Below, piece by piece: positions 21,455 through 30,973 of a DNA stretch of 64,000 nucleotides. Below the pieces are notes generated by a model, which was not told the DNA's origin, searched no databases, and saw only the letters and a program-made list of their open reading frames with translations. The DNA is taken from the NCBI GenBank assembly GCA_021730165.1, contig CP072535.1, positions 1 to 64,000 of the forward strand, read 5' to 3'. The translations under genes and the position numbers were made by a program. The stretch is from Candidatus Vesicomyidisocius sp. Pext_18_S21. Lineage in GTDB: Bacteria; Pseudomonadota; Gammaproteobacteria; PS1; Pseudothioglobaceae. How positions within the stretch are numbered: position 1 is the stretch's first letter; each line of letters begins with the position of its first letter.

Positions 21455-22290
21455 TAGTTCATCGCTCTATAGATAAGTTCAAATATTTCGTTAGTATTTC
21501 TGCATTGATATAAGTCTTCATTGTCAATAATGTAACCATATTTTTTTGCAATTGTTTCATATTTTGGTTTGCGGTGTTCAAGTAAGCGTGGAAATACCCA
21601 GCGTACAAACTTGTTTGGGTTGATTTGTGCAATATAAATTAACTGATTTTCCTGGAGGTAAATATCTAATTCATGTTTTAAGAAATTAGCCTGATAATAT
21701 AAGGGTTTTGGATGTGTCTGTGCACGCTTAATCAAAGCAATCTCGTTAGTTTTGCTAGCTCTAATATAGAGAATCACCGTGTTGTCAGATAGGGTTTGAT
21801 ATACTTGTTCATTATCTAATTCACACAAACTACCACCTGCATCATTGATAAAATGATTAAATCCTTGTGCTTTAGCTTTTTTTATAAATTGGGGTACGTC
21901 AAGCATGGTTTTTATTTCTGCGTTTAAGTGCATTATTTGACGAGCAATAAAAGTGTCAATGGATGTACCACCTAGTTCAGGATTGCCTGCTTTTCCCAAA
22001 AAAGCAGATACTGATGATAAATTATCAAAAGTAATGTGATTTTGGATACTAATAGATTCTTTATCTAGTAAGTCTTTAAGCCATTTATCTTGTTTAACGT
22101 GGTTTTTAATGTTTTCTAAAATTTTATCATTTAAATACTCAGCACCTATTCTATAGTCGCTAGAATAATGAAAGTATTTATCCTGATGGCTAAGAAGTTT
22201 TGCTAAGTGTGTTTTTCCAACTCCTGACATACCTAATAGAGTTAGACGTTTGTGATTAGAGTTTTTAAATTCTCTGAATGATAGTTTCAT
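21454..22290 (-). CDS. P-loop NTPase of unknown function, coupled to metA
   Basis: A 278-residue soluble protein with Walker A GMSGVGKT (20-27) after a short beta strand (KRLTLLG), a possible Walker B/strand NHFINDAGGSLCEL in the middle, and a late strand NTVILYIRAS. The overall layout resembles nucleoside/shikimate-kinase-like P-loop proteins, but I do not recognise the family or a substrate site. Its stop overlaps the metA start by one base, so they are translated together, and it sits 27 bp after an aminotransferase gene, suggesting a role around homoserine/methionine metabolism. Function unassigned. Confidence 0.75.
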   Translation of the reverse strand: MKLSFREFKNSNHKRLTLLGMSGVGKTHLAKLLSHQDKYFHYSSDYRIGAEYLNDKILENIKNHVKQDKWLKDLLDKESISIQNHITFDNLSSVSAFLGKAGNPELGGTSIDTFIARQIMHLNAEIKTMLDVPQFIKKAKAQGFNHFINDAGGSLCELDNEQVYQTLSDNTVILYIRASKTNEIALIKRAQTHPKPLYYQANFLKHELDIYLQENQLIYIAQINPNKFVRWVFPRLLEHRKPKYETIAKKYGYIIDNEDLYQCRNTNEIFELIYRAMN

Positions 22291-22317
22291 GATTTTGATT
22301 TTTTATTAAATCTGTTT

Positions 22318-23505
22318 TTATAATAAACCATCTTTTTTAAACATCTCACGAATCCCTCTAATTGCTTGACGGGTTCGGTGTTCGTTTTCAATTAATCCAA
22401 AACGTACGTATTTATCACCATAACTACCAAAGCCAATACCTGGCGATACGCTAATTTTTGCAATTTTAAGAAGTTTTTTAGTAAATTCTAGAGATCCTAT
22501 GTGTTGATAGAATTCAGGAATTTTTGCCCAAACAAACATTGTAGCTTTAGGTGGTGTAACTATCCAGCCAATCGAGTCTAAACCGTTACAGAGTACATCA
22601 CGTCTATCTTGGTACATGTTAGATATTTCTTTTACACAGCTTTGGTCGCCCTCTAGTGCTTCAATAGCAGCAATTTGAATAGGGGTAAACATACCATAAT
22701 CTAGGTAAGATTTAATTTTAGCAAGTGCACTGACTAAAGTTGGGTTACCTACCATAAAACCCACACGCCAACCTGGCATGTTGTAGCTTTTTGAAAGTGA
22801 AAAGAACTCAACAGAAATCTTTTTAGCCCCTTCTACCTGTAAAATACTTGGTGCTACGTAGCCATCAAATACAATATCTGCGTAAGCTAAATCTTGTACT
22901 ACCCAAATTTCATGTTTTTTGGCTATTTTGATAACTTTTTCAAAAAAATACAATTCAGCACATTGTGTGGTTGGATTAGATGGATAATTTAAAACTAGCA
23001 TTTTTGGTTTGGACAAAGTATTTTTAATAGAGTACTCTAATTCTGCTAAGTAATCATCATCTGGACCACAAGGTACATATTGAATCTTTGCACCTGCAAG
23101 CACAAACCCATATGGATGAATAGGGTAAGCAGGGTTAGGCACTAATACTGTATCGCCACTGTCTACAATCGCTTGTGCTAAATTATATAGCCCTTCTTTA
23201 GAGCCAATAGTAACAATAGCTTCAGTTTCTGGATTAATATCAACATTAAAGCGATTTTTATACCAATTACTAATTGCTTTTCGTAACCGTGGAATTCCGC
23301 GGAAAGTAGCATATCGATGTGTATCTTTACGTCGCGTTGCTTCTACTAGTTTTTCAACAATATGATTAGGTGTTGGTTGGTCAGGATTACCCATACCAAA
23401 GTCAATAATATCTTCACCACGAGCACGTGCTTTGGCTTTTAGTTTGTTAGTAACTGCAAAAACATAGTCAGGTAGTTTTTTTATTCGTGGGAAATCATTA
23501 TTCAT
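22318..23505 (-). CDS. alaC: AlaC-like pyridoxal-phosphate aminotransferase
   Basis: Fold-type I class I/II aminotransferase, closest by signature to AlaC (YfdZ) glutamate-pyruvate transaminase. The 395-residue product has [14 protein letters not shown] at the N-terminus, [21 protein letters not shown], the PLP lysine in [15 protein letters not shown], and the carboxylate-binding Arg in [13 protein letters not shown]. In other gammaproteobacteria alaC often precedes homoserine dehydrogenase; here it precedes the P-loop/metA pair instead. Confidence 0.88.
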   Translation of the reverse strand: MNNDFPRIKKLPDYVFAVTNKLKAKARARGEDIIDFGMGNPDQPTPNHIVEKLVEATRRKDTHRYATFRGIPRLRKAISNWYKNRFNVDINPETEAIVTIGSKEGLYNLAQAIVDSGDTVLVPNPAYPIHPYGFVLAGAKIQYVPCGPDDDYLAELEYSIKNTLSKPKMLVLNYPSNPTTQCAELYFFEKVIKIAKKHEIWVVQDLAYADIVFDGYVAPSILQVEGAKKISVEFFSLSKSYNMPGWRVGFMVGNPTLVSALAKIKSYLDYGMFTPIQIAAIEALEGDQSCVKEISNMYQDRRDVLCNGLDSIGWIVTPPKATMFVWAKIPEFYQHIGSLEFTKKLLKIAKISVSPGIGFGSYGDKYVRFGLIENEHRTRQAIRGIREMFKKDGLL

Positions 23506-23535
23506 TGTTGTTTAGTTTGTGTTAGTTAAGATAGA

Positions 23536-23862
23536 TTATTGAATGGTTAATAATTCAACCTCAAAAATTAGTGTGGTATTAGATGGGATTAGATCACCTG
23601 AACCCATCTCGCCATAAGCTAGTCTTGAGGGGATAGTGAGTTTTCGTTTGCCCCCAATACACATACCATTAATACCTTGGTCCCAGCCGAGGATCACTTG
23701 TCCAACCCCAAGTTTAAAGTTAAAGGTTTCATTTCTATCAACACTTGAGTCAAATTTTTTACCATTAATAAACCAGCCAGTATAGTGCATTGAGATAAAG
23801 TCACCCGTTTTACAATTAGGACCAGTTCCTATTTCTAAATTTTGTATTTCTAAATCTTCCAT
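23536..23862 (-). CDS. FKBP-type peptidyl-prolyl isomerase
   Basis: A single-domain 108-residue FKBP without signal peptide, so cytoplasmic. It carries the family core: GDFISMHYTGWFINGKKFDS, VILGWDQGINGMCIGGKRKL, IPSRLAYGEMGSGDLIP and NTTLIFEVELL, including the Tyr, Asp, Trp and Phe of the active pocket. Lies 11 bp downstream of the DUF2797 gene and 30 bp upstream of alaC in one minus-strand run. Confidence 0.92.
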   Translation of the reverse strand: MEDLEIQNLEIGTGPNCKTGDFISMHYTGWFINGKKFDSSVDRNETFNFKLGVGQVILGWDQGINGMCIGGKRKLTIPSRLAYGEMGSGDLIPSNTTLIFEVELLTIQ

Positions 23863-23873
23863 GTTTACTTTTC

Positions 23874-24674
23874 CTAATAAATTATTGTAATATAATATGA
23901 GCTAAATTTTCTAATATTTAACACCCCCGTGTTAAGTAATAAATATTGTCCTTTAATGCCTTGTAAGATACCTTTGATTTTAGGGGTTTTTTCAAAATTT
24001 AATGCGCTAATTTTGTTAGGGTATTTTAACACAGGGTAGTTAATTGTTAAAACTTCATTATCCAGTATGATTGCGTTAAAATTACTAATTAAATGGGGTA
24101 TTTTTTTAAGCAAATTATTGTTGGTTTTTTTTAGATTAGTTTGTTCTATCTCGTTTTTGAGCATTTTTCGCCAGTTAGTTTTATCATTGACATACTTTTT
24201 AAGTGCTATCTCAATTTTTCCTGATTTAAGCCGATTATCAATCTCAAGTATGGGTAGTGCAGCAATTGCACCTTGGTCAATCCAGCGATTAGGAATATTG
24301 CTTTTACGAGTGATACCAACCTTTATTCCAGATGAATTAGCTAAATAAACAACATGTGGATTGAAGCAATTATCCAGCCCCCATTCTGGTTCACGGCAAG
24401 TGCCAAGGTGGTGATGACAGGTTTCTGGTTTTATAATACACAAATCACATCTTGCTAAACTTCGACAACAAGAATAGCAAAATCCTTGAGAATAGATTTT
24501 ATTGGTATGTTTTTTACAATTTAAGCAAATAATTTCACCATTAAACTGAAGGCTAATTTGTTCACCTACTAAGTCGTTCATATTTAGTAATTTGCTACCA
24601 ATTGGTAGTTGATATTGCACCATATTACTGTTTAAATAGGTATGCATTTTTTTGATAAGTCCATTAATTTGCAT
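23874..24674 (-). CDS. DUF2797 protein, cysteine-rich
   Basis: A 266-residue protein of the DUF2797 family. Clustered metal-binding residues lie between 50 and 100 (CLNCKK, CYSCCRS, CDLC, CHHHLGTCREPEWG), followed by a segment resembling a nuclease-like strand/loop, HVVYLANSSGIKVGITRKSNIPNRWIDQGA, with the VGITR motif typical of the family. Function unknown. It lies between purC (5 bp) and the FKBP gene, so probably part of one transcript. Confidence 0.8.
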   Translation of the reverse strand: MQINGLIKKMHTYLNSNMVQYQLPIGSKLLNMNDLVGEQISLQFNGEIICLNCKKHTNKIYSQGFCYSCCRSLARCDLCIIKPETCHHHLGTCREPEWGLDNCFNPHVVYLANSSGIKVGITRKSNIPNRWIDQGAIAALPILEIDNRLKSGKIEIALKKYVNDKTNWRKMLKNEIEQTNLKKTNNNLLKKIPHLISNFNAIILDNEVLTINYPVLKYPNKISALNFEKTPKIKGILQGIKGQYLLLNTGVLNIRKFSSYYITIIY

Positions 24675-24679
24675 TGTTT

Positions 24680-25555
24680 TTAATATTGCATTAATCTTTG
24701 CTGAACTTCTTTGTATTTGTCAGCAGTTTGTTGAATGATGAATTTTGGTAGTGTTGGCGCAGATATAGTCTTATCCCAGTTTATTTTTTCTAAATAATCA
24801 CGTATAATTTGTTTGTCAAAACTTTTTGGACTATTTCCTATTTTATAATCAATCTTTGACCAAAAACGTGATGAGTCAGGTGTTAGCACTTCGTCCATTA
24901 AGATTAATTGGTTGTTTTCATCCAACCCAAATTCAAATTTAGTATCGGCAATGATAATACCTCTTTCTAAGGCGTAGTTACCAGCGAATTTATAGATTTC
25001 TAAACTAACTTGTTTGATTTGTTGTGCTAATTTTTTACCTACAATTTCAACTGTTTTAGTAAAATTAATGTTTTTGTCATGCTGGTTCATAGTAGCTTTA
25101 TTTGATGGAGTATAGAGTGCAGAAGACAATTTTTCTGCTAAGCGTAAGCCTTTAGGTAATTTAATATTACATACTTTTCCTAAGGTTTGATAATCTTTCC
25201 AACTAGAACCTGTAATGTATCCACGAACAATAGCTTCAATAGCAATAGGTTTGAGTTTTTTGACAATAATACCTCGATCTTTTATTAGGTCTGCTTCTTC
25301 GTCGTTTAAAATGCTATCAAGTGGTTCAAGTGTTAGATGATTATTAATAATATGTTTGGTTTTTTCAAACCAGAAATTTGCCATTTTGGTTAGGATTAAA
25401 CCTTTATTATTAATGGGCTCATCAAAGATTACATCAAAAGCACTCAGTCTATCTGTAGTAACAATCAGCATACGCTTATCATCAATATCGTAAATATCTC
25501 TAACTTTACCTTTTTGAATTAGTGGTAGATTTAAGTTTGTACTAAATAATGTCAT
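24680..25555 (-). CDS. purC: SAICAR synthetase (purine biosynthesis)
   Basis: Joins aspartate to CAIR to form SAICAR. The 291-residue product is the longer (yeast/proteobacterial) form: QKGKVRDIYDIDDKRMLIVTTDRLSAFDV, IVRGYITGSSWKDYQ, FEFGLDENNQLILMDEVLTPDSSRFW. Start at ATG 25555. It heads a minus-strand series purC-DUF2797-FKBP-alaC-P-loop-metA with small gaps. The 112-bp gap to the divergent gene at 25668 holds both promoters. Confidence 0.95.
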   Translation of the reverse strand: MTLFSTNLNLPLIQKGKVRDIYDIDDKRMLIVTTDRLSAFDVIFDEPINNKGLILTKMANFWFEKTKHIINNHLTLEPLDSILNDEEADLIKDRGIIVKKLKPIAIEAIVRGYITGSSWKDYQTLGKVCNIKLPKGLRLAEKLSSALYTPSNKATMNQHDKNINFTKTVEIVGKKLAQQIKQVSLEIYKFAGNYALERGIIIADTKFEFGLDENNQLILMDEVLTPDSSRFWSKIDYKIGNSPKSFDKQIIRDYLEKINWDKTISAPTLPKFIIQQTADKYKEVQQRLMQY

Positions 25556-25667
25556 TAGCTTACGTATATATAATTTGTTTATATTTAGATGTTATTTTAA
25601 TCAATTGTTTAGCTCGACTTATAAAGTATGATAACTTAAGCCATGGTAAAATAATAATTAAGTTGTT

Positions 25668-26285
25668 ATGTTAATAAAAATTCTAATTATTTGTATGCTT
25701 GTTCAGCATTCGGTAATTGCTTCAACGTTGTCAAAAAACGCATTACGGCTTATCAAAATTGGTCATGAAATTGGTTCACGTGATGTTACTTTAAGAGGAC
25801 AATATTTTTTACTAAAAAGTGCTTTTGATTTAGGTGATTTTGATGCTATGTATGAAGTTTCAAAACAAATTAGATACGGAAGTAAGTTAATGGGATATGT
25901 TCCTTTAGAACGTGTAGCTAATGAGATTCTTATTAATTTGGTTCGTAAAAGTTACGATCCAGCTTTATATGAGTACGCTTTAAATTTACTTGATGGTAGT
26001 GATGGTTTTATTAAGAATGAGTTTTTGGCCTTACATTTATTTGATGAGTCTTTTAAAGTTCACGGTAATGCGAAATCTGCATTAATGGCTGCTATTATCT
26101 GCAATGAATCGTTAGTACCAGGTACTAAGAAATTGAATTATATTAATGAGTTAATTACATTTGCGATATTAAATAATGTTGCAGGTGCTCAGGCGTATCA
26201 GAATCAATATATAAGATTAGACTATTTATCTGATCTAAATCCACCTAGTTGGCGTATTTGGGTTGATACTCAAGTTTTAAACTAG
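25668..26285 (+). CDS. Small exported protein, possible Sel1/TPR-like repeats
   Basis: A 205-residue product with an N-terminal signal peptide (MLIKILIICMLVQHSVIAS). The mature part is helical, with repeated small/large patterns (YFLLKSAFDLGDFDAMYEVSKQ, YEYALNLLDGSDG, LALHLFDESFKVHGNAKSAL) reminiscent of Sel1-like repeats; the match is loose. Probably periplasmic. No function can be assigned. Its 3' end overlaps the 3' end of the opposing M23 pseudogene by 41 bp. Confidence 0.6.
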   Translation: MLIKILIICMLVQHSVIASTLSKNALRLIKIGHEIGSRDVTLRGQYFLLKSAFDLGDFDAMYEVSKQIRYGSKLMGYVPLERVANEILINLVRKSYDPALYEYALNLLDGSDGFIKNEFLALHLFDESFKVHGNAKSALMAAIICNESLVPGTKKLNYINELITFAILNNVAGAQAYQNQYIRLDYLSDLNPPSWRIWVDTQVLN

Positions 26286-27398
26286 ATAAAATTTTATTAA
26301 TCTTAGTTTTAAATTTTTTTATATTGATATGATCAATGCTTTTTTGTACAGGTACTTTGTAAGTGATAGGGTTTCTTCTTTTGCCTTTGTGATGTAGCTC
26401 GTAATGTAAGTGTGGACCTGTTGAGTGGCCTGTTGAACCAACATAACCAATTATTTGACCTTTTTTAATCTTTTTGTCTTTGTACAAGTTATTGGCATAT
26501 TTTGATAAGTGTGCATAAACCGTAATGTAATCAAAGTCGTGTTGAATGATGATGACTTTTCCAAGTGAACCTTTTTTACCTTTGGTAGTAATTATTCCAT
26601 TGGCAGTAGAATAAACGGGTGTGCTATGTTTAGCTGCATAGTCAACTGCTCGATAGGGACGCCAAGTTTTTAAGATTGGGTGATAAGGTTTGAGTTGAAA
26701 TTTAGAACTAATTCTCTTGTATTTTAGAGGTGCTCTTAAAAAAGAAGAGCTTAGAGAATGGCCAAAACTATCAAAGTAACTAGTATTTCCATGTTTGTTT
26801 TTATATGCAAAGGCCTCAATAGATTTATTGTTGACAATGCTTTGATAAATGATAGCTGCTGGTTTTATATTTCCATCATTAACAATGATAAATCGGTCGC
26901 CTTTTTTAAGATCAGTATGAAGGTTTAATTGCCATGAAAGTGCTTTAATAACAGAGTTAATAGTACTAAAACTAATCCCTGCTTTTTGTGCATCAACACC
27001 AAAGGAATGACTTATATTAACCACAGTTGTGGATGAATTATTAAGTGTTTTTTTGGGTTGTTTGTTGAGAGTGGTGGAAAAGTAATTACCATTAAGCACA
27101 ATATCTAAATTAATTATGTTGTTCAGTTGGTAAGTTAAAGATTTAAATTGTTGATTTTTTTGTAATCTAATAATTAATTTGTGACCAATGTTTAACTAGT
27201 TGAGTTTTTGATTATTTTTATTGGCAATAAGTAGATTGATAAGTAATCGATTAGAAAGCCCAAGTTTGGAAAATATTGACTTAGTGAGTCACCATCTTTA
27301 ATAGTGAAGTGATATGTATTGTTATCAGCATAAGCAGGAGTGAGTATCACACTAAAAAACATAAGTATTAGTAGGGTAATTTTGTAAAATTTACCCAT
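26245..27398 (-). pseudogene. Broken M23 metallopeptidase (MepM-like) gene
   Basis: Reading from ATG 27398, a signal peptide and DNNTYHFTIKDGDSLSQYFPNLG (LysM/OapA-like start) are followed by a one-base loss near 27257-27262. The shifted frame continues with LSNRLLINLLIANKNNQKLN, an in-frame TAG at 27196-27198, then NIGHKLIIRLQKN and the full M23 domain. In that domain the first zinc-ligand region reads PYRAVDYAA (Tyr codon 26653-26655) where the family has HRGVD, so the ligand His is gone; the later GPHLHYEL motif remains. Three lesions indicate a dead gene. A GTG at 27099 could in theory start the C-terminal part. Intact relatives are periplasmic peptidoglycan endopeptidases. Confidence 0.85.
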
Positions 27399-28542
27399 GC
27401 TGTTTGATAATTTCATGAGCTATTTCACGAGCAACAAGATCATTATTAATTACCTCTTCTAAAGAATTTAGTGTTGTGTGTTTCATAGTACTTAGTGTTT
27501 GGTCGATGATTCTTGGTATATCTAAAAAACTAATTTGATGGTTAAGAAAATACTTAACTGCAATTTCATTAGCTGCATTCATGGTAATCATGGCATTACC
27601 ACCTTTGTTAAGTGCTTCAAATGCTAGTTTAAGGCAAGTAAATTTTTCAAAATCTGGTTGGTAAAACTCTAAGGAAGCTGTACTAGTTAAGTCAAGTTCA
27701 GAAACGCCAGAGTTCATTCGTTTTGGATAGCTCATTGCATATGCAATAACTGTGCGCATATCTGGATTTCCTAATTGAGATAGTGTTGAACCATCTTTGT
27801 AAAAGACTGATGAATGAATAATGCTTTGTGGGTGTATAACCACATCAATTTGTTTTGGTGTGAGTGAAAATAAATAATGAGCTTCAATTACTTCTAGTCC
27901 TTTGTTCATCATAGTAGCAGAATCAACTGAAATTTTACGTCCCATTGACCAGTTCGGGTGTGCACAGGCCTCATCTGGAGTGATGGATTTAAATTTGCTA
28001 ATTGGTGTGTGTAAGAACGGTCCACCACTAGCAGTTAGTTGAATTTTATTTAATCCTGATTTGCCACTTTTTAGGCACTGAAAAATTGCACTGTGTTCTG
28101 AATCAACAGGAATTAGTTCGGCATTAAATTCTTTTACTGTTTTCATAAAAATATCACCCGCTAATACTAATGATTCTTTATTTGCAAGCATAATTCTCTT
28201 GCCAGCTTTGGCACCACAAAGTGCTGAGGACATACCAATAGCACCGACAATAGCAGCCATAATATAGTCAGTATCTTGATGGGTAACAATTTTATCCAAG
28301 GCTTTAACACTACTAAGTACTTGGATATCAGTAGTGATAGCATTTGATAATTTTTCAGCAGATTGTTCATCTACCATAATGGCATAACTTGGTTGATATT
28401 TATTGCATAACTTAATCATTTGTTTCCAGTCAGTGTTAGCACTTAGAGCAAAAATATTAAATTTATCAGGATGTAGATCTACTACAGATAGCGTGGATTT
28501 TCCGATAGAACCAGTTGCTCCAAGTAAGGTTATATTTTTCAT
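27391..28542 (-). CDS. dxr: 1-deoxy-D-xylulose 5-phosphate reductoisomerase
   Basis: Second step of the non-mevalonate isoprenoid pathway (DXP to MEP). The 383-residue product has the NADPH-binding LLGATGSIGKSTL at the N-terminus, ALANKESLVLAG-like LANKESLVLAGD, PVDSEHSAIFQCL and the flexible-loop/metal motif HPNWSMGRKISVDSATMMNKGLE. Length close to E. coli (398). Start overlaps the cdsA stop by 4 nt; its stop overlaps the start of the M23 pseudogene (ATGGGTAA). Same dxr neighbourhood as E. coli (uppS-cdsA, reordered; rseP absent). Confidence 0.96.
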   Translation of the reverse strand: MKNITLLGATGSIGKSTLSVVDLHPDKFNIFALSANTDWKQMIKLCNKYQPSYAIMVDEQSAEKLSNAITTDIQVLSSVKALDKIVTHQDTDYIMAAIVGAIGMSSALCGAKAGKRIMLANKESLVLAGDIFMKTVKEFNAELIPVDSEHSAIFQCLKSGKSGLNKIQLTASGGPFLHTPISKFKSITPDEACAHPNWSMGRKISVDSATMMNKGLEVIEAHYLFSLTPKQIDVVIHPQSIIHSSVFYKDGSTLSQLGNPDMRTVIAYAMSYPKRMNSGVSELDLTSTASLEFYQPDFEKFTCLKLAFEALNKGGNAMITMNAANEIAVKYFLNHQISFLDIPRIIDQTLSTMKHTTLNSLEEVINNDLVAREIAHEIIKQHG

Positions 28543-29339
28543 ATTAAGCCAAGTCCTAGCAAGAAAAATGGTGCTGTTGCTGTGAGAGAATCGATTCGAT
28601 CTAAGATTCCTCCATGCCCAGGAAGGATTTGTCCACTATCTTTAATGTTTGAGATGCGTTTAAATAAGCTTTCAAATAAATCACCTAATACTGATATATT
28701 AGCAATAACGACCGTTAATAGTAAATAACCTAAATATTGATTAGTTGCTATATTTTGATTTTGTAAAAATATTATCATTACCACTAAAGCAACACTAATA
28801 CCACCTATTACGCCTTCAATTGATTTTCCTGGACTTAATTTTGGTGCTAATTTCCATTTACCAATTGCCTTACCAATAAAATAAGCACCAGAGTCAGCGC
28901 CCCAAGTAATCAACATAAGTAGTAAAAAATATTTAGATCCATATTGTTGTTTCAAAGTGATTAGCGCAATCCACATAGGGACTAATAACAATATTCCATT
29001 TATGATACGAAGAATAAGTGGCTCAAACCAAAAATTAGTTTTACTTGGATAACTTACCACCCAATATAAATTAATTATCCACCATAAAACAGATAAATAA
29101 AGTATAAACGGAATAACTTGGGTATTTCTTTGAATAATAAGTGCACATATCACAATACTGAATACCAGTAGTATTCTAGCGATTAAGCACCTAAATTTAA
29201 TTAAATGGGAGAACTCCCAGGCTCCTAATGCTGTAAAAATCAAGAGTAGTTGTGCGAAGTAATAATTAGGCATAGCGAATATTGCCCAAATTATTAGTGG
29301 TGCTAAAATGAAAGCGGTTATGATTCTTTTTGTTAGCAT
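28539..29339 (-). CDS. cdsA: Phosphatidate cytidylyltransferase (CDP-diglyceride synthase)
   Basis: Membrane enzyme making CDP-diacylglycerol for phospholipid synthesis. About 266 residues from ATG 29339, with many hydrophobic helices and the C-terminal family signature KLSPGKSIEGVIGG ... SVLGDLFESLFKRISNIKDSG, ending ILPGHGGILDRIDSL. An in-frame TTG at 29366 would extend it into uppS and is not favoured. It lies 10 bp after uppS and overlaps dxr by 4 nt. Confidence 0.95.
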   Translation of the reverse strand: MLTKRIITAFILAPLIIWAIFAMPNYYFAQLLLIFTALGAWEFSHLIKFRCLIARILLVFSIVICALIIQRNTQVIPFILYLSVLWWIINLYWVVSYPSKTNFWFEPLILRIINGILLLVPMWIALITLKQQYGSKYFLLLMLITWGADSGAYFIGKAIGKWKLAPKLSPGKSIEGVIGGISVALVVMIIFLQNQNIATNQYLGYLLLTVVIANISVLGDLFESLFKRISNIKDSGQILPGHGGILDRIDSLTATAPFFLLGLGLI

Positions 29340-29349
29340 AATTTTTTCT

Positions 29350-30051
29350 TTAAAGTCTTGTACCAAAACGTCGATTACGATTATTAAAGCTATTAATGGC
29401 TTTTTCTAATTCAGATTTGTTAAAATCTGGCCATAGTGTTTTTGTGAAATAAAATTCACTATAAGCAATATCCCACAATAAAAAATTACTAATTCTAAGC
29501 TCACCACTGGTACGGATTAACAAATCGACATTTGGTTCATTAGCTAATGACAAGTATTGTGAAAAGTTTTTTATATTAATATCATTAGCTTTTATGTCTC
29601 CGGCAACAGCTACTTTAGCTGCTTTAACTGCTGCTTGAATAATATCCCATTGGCCACCATAATTGGCTGCAATTATTAGTGTTAAGCCAGTATTGCTAGC
29701 AAGTAGAGCTTGTGTATTAAGCGCTACTTGTTGAATTTTGATAGGAAATAAAGACATATCACCAATTATTTTTAGTCTAATATTATGCTTATTTAGTTTT
29801 TTTACCTCTTGTTGAAGCATGTCAAGAAACAATTTAAATAATAAAGAGACCTCTTTAGTCGAACGGTTTTTATTCTCACTACTAAAAGCAAATAGGGTAA
29901 GTGTTTTAATACTGCGTATTGAACAAGCTTTAACAACACTACGTACTGCTTGAATTCCTTGTTGATGTCCTAGAATGCGGGGCAAAGAGCGTTTTGATGC
30001 CCAACGACCATTACCGTCCATTATAATTGCGATGTGTTTAAGCGTACTCAT
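29350..30051 (-). CDS. uppS: Undecaprenyl diphosphate synthase
   Basis: cis-Prenyltransferase making the C55 lipid carrier for peptidoglycan and other envelope glycans. The 233-residue product carries the catalytic IIMDGNGRWA near the N-terminus, GHQQGIQAVRSVVKAC, TLFAFSSENKNR, and the C-terminal DLLIRTSGELRISNFLLWDIAYSEFYF. Length matches the family (about 250). First gene of uppS-cdsA-dxr; diverges from hisF. Confidence 0.96.
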   Translation of the reverse strand: MSTLKHIAIIMDGNGRWASKRSLPRILGHQQGIQAVRSVVKACSIRSIKTLTLFAFSSENKNRSTKEVSLLFKLFLDMLQQEVKKLNKHNIRLKIIGDMSLFPIKIQQVALNTQALLASNTGLTLIIAANYGGQWDIIQAAVKAAKVAVAGDIKANDINIKNFSQYLSLANEPNVDLLIRTSGELRISNFLLWDIAYSEFYFTKTLWPDFNKSELEKAINSFNNRNRRFGTRL

Positions 30052-30130
30052 AACAAAGTTAGATTATACCTATAGCATTACAAACAGTCAGCAAACACAG
30101 TTAATATAGAACTGATATACGGTAAAATTT

Positions 30131-30904
30131 ATGACTATGAGTTTAGCAATAAGAATTATTCCCTGTCTTGATGTGTGTGATGGTCGTGTGGTTAAAGGTA
30201 CTAAATTTATTGATATTAAAGATGCAGGAGATCCTGTTGAAGTAGCTAAGCGTTATGACTTGGAGGGTGCTGATGAGATTATTTTTTTAGATATTACTGC
30301 ATCAGTTGATGGTAGAGATACCATGATACATACGGTTGAAGCAATCGCCGAGCAAGTATTTATTCCATTGACTGTAGGTGGGGGTATTCGTAAGGCGGCG
30401 GATGTACGTGCTATATTAAATGCAGGAGCAGATAAGATTACTATTAATTCTGCTGCTATTTTTAATCCTAATTTAATCAACCATTTAAGTGAAGAATTTG
30501 GTTCACAATGTATTGTCATTGCTATTGATGCAAAGAAAATTGATGATAATAAATGGGGAATATTTACTCATGGTGGACGAAAATCTACAGGGATTGATGC
30601 TATTGAATGGGCGAAGAAAATGACTTGTGGTGATAATGGTGCTGGCGAGGTGTTGCTTACCTCAATGGATTGTGATGGTGTTAAGACAGGTTTTGATTTG
30701 TTACTTACTAAGGCAGTCTCTGACGCAGTAGATGTACCTGTTATTGCTTCTGGTGGTGTAGGAAATTTAGAACATTTGTCTGAAGGCGTACTACAAGGAG
30801 CTGCTGATGCCGTATTGGCATCTAGTATTTTTCATTTTGGTGAATATACGATACAACAAGCTAAGAAAGCTATGCAAGAAAACGGCATAGAAGTCAGACT
30901 TTAG
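30131..30904 (+). CDS. hisF: Imidazole glycerol phosphate synthase cyclase subunit
   Basis: Uses ammonia from HisH to close the imidazole ring in histidine synthesis. The 257-residue (beta/alpha)8 barrel begins with [17 protein letters not shown] and has [43 protein letters not shown] and VIASGGVGN, including both catalytic aspartates (LDV near 13 and MDCDG near 177-179). Length matches E. coli (258). It stands apart from other his genes. Starts at ATG 30131. Confidence 0.97.
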   Translation: MTMSLAIRIIPCLDVCDGRVVKGTKFIDIKDAGDPVEVAKRYDLEGADEIIFLDITASVDGRDTMIHTVEAIAEQVFIPLTVGGGIRKAADVRAILNAGADKITINSAAIFNPNLINHLSEEFGSQCIVIAIDAKKIDDNKWGIFTHGGRKSTGIDAIEWAKKMTCGDNGAGEVLLTSMDCDGVKTGFDLLLTKAVSDAVDVPVIASGGVGNLEHLSEGVLQGAADAVLASSIFHFGEYTIQQAKKAMQENGIEVRL

Positions 30905-30973
30905 CGATTGGTTTTTTAATTTCTTGGTTTTTTTAAGTGTATTATATAAGTACTTTATAAGCATAAGATTTTT

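Noticed and set aside
22318-23505. Aspartate aminotransferase or diaminopimelate aminotransferase as identity for the PLP enzyme
   Set aside because: Sequence signatures ([21 protein letters not shown]) fit AlaC better, though substrate range cannot be fixed from sequence.
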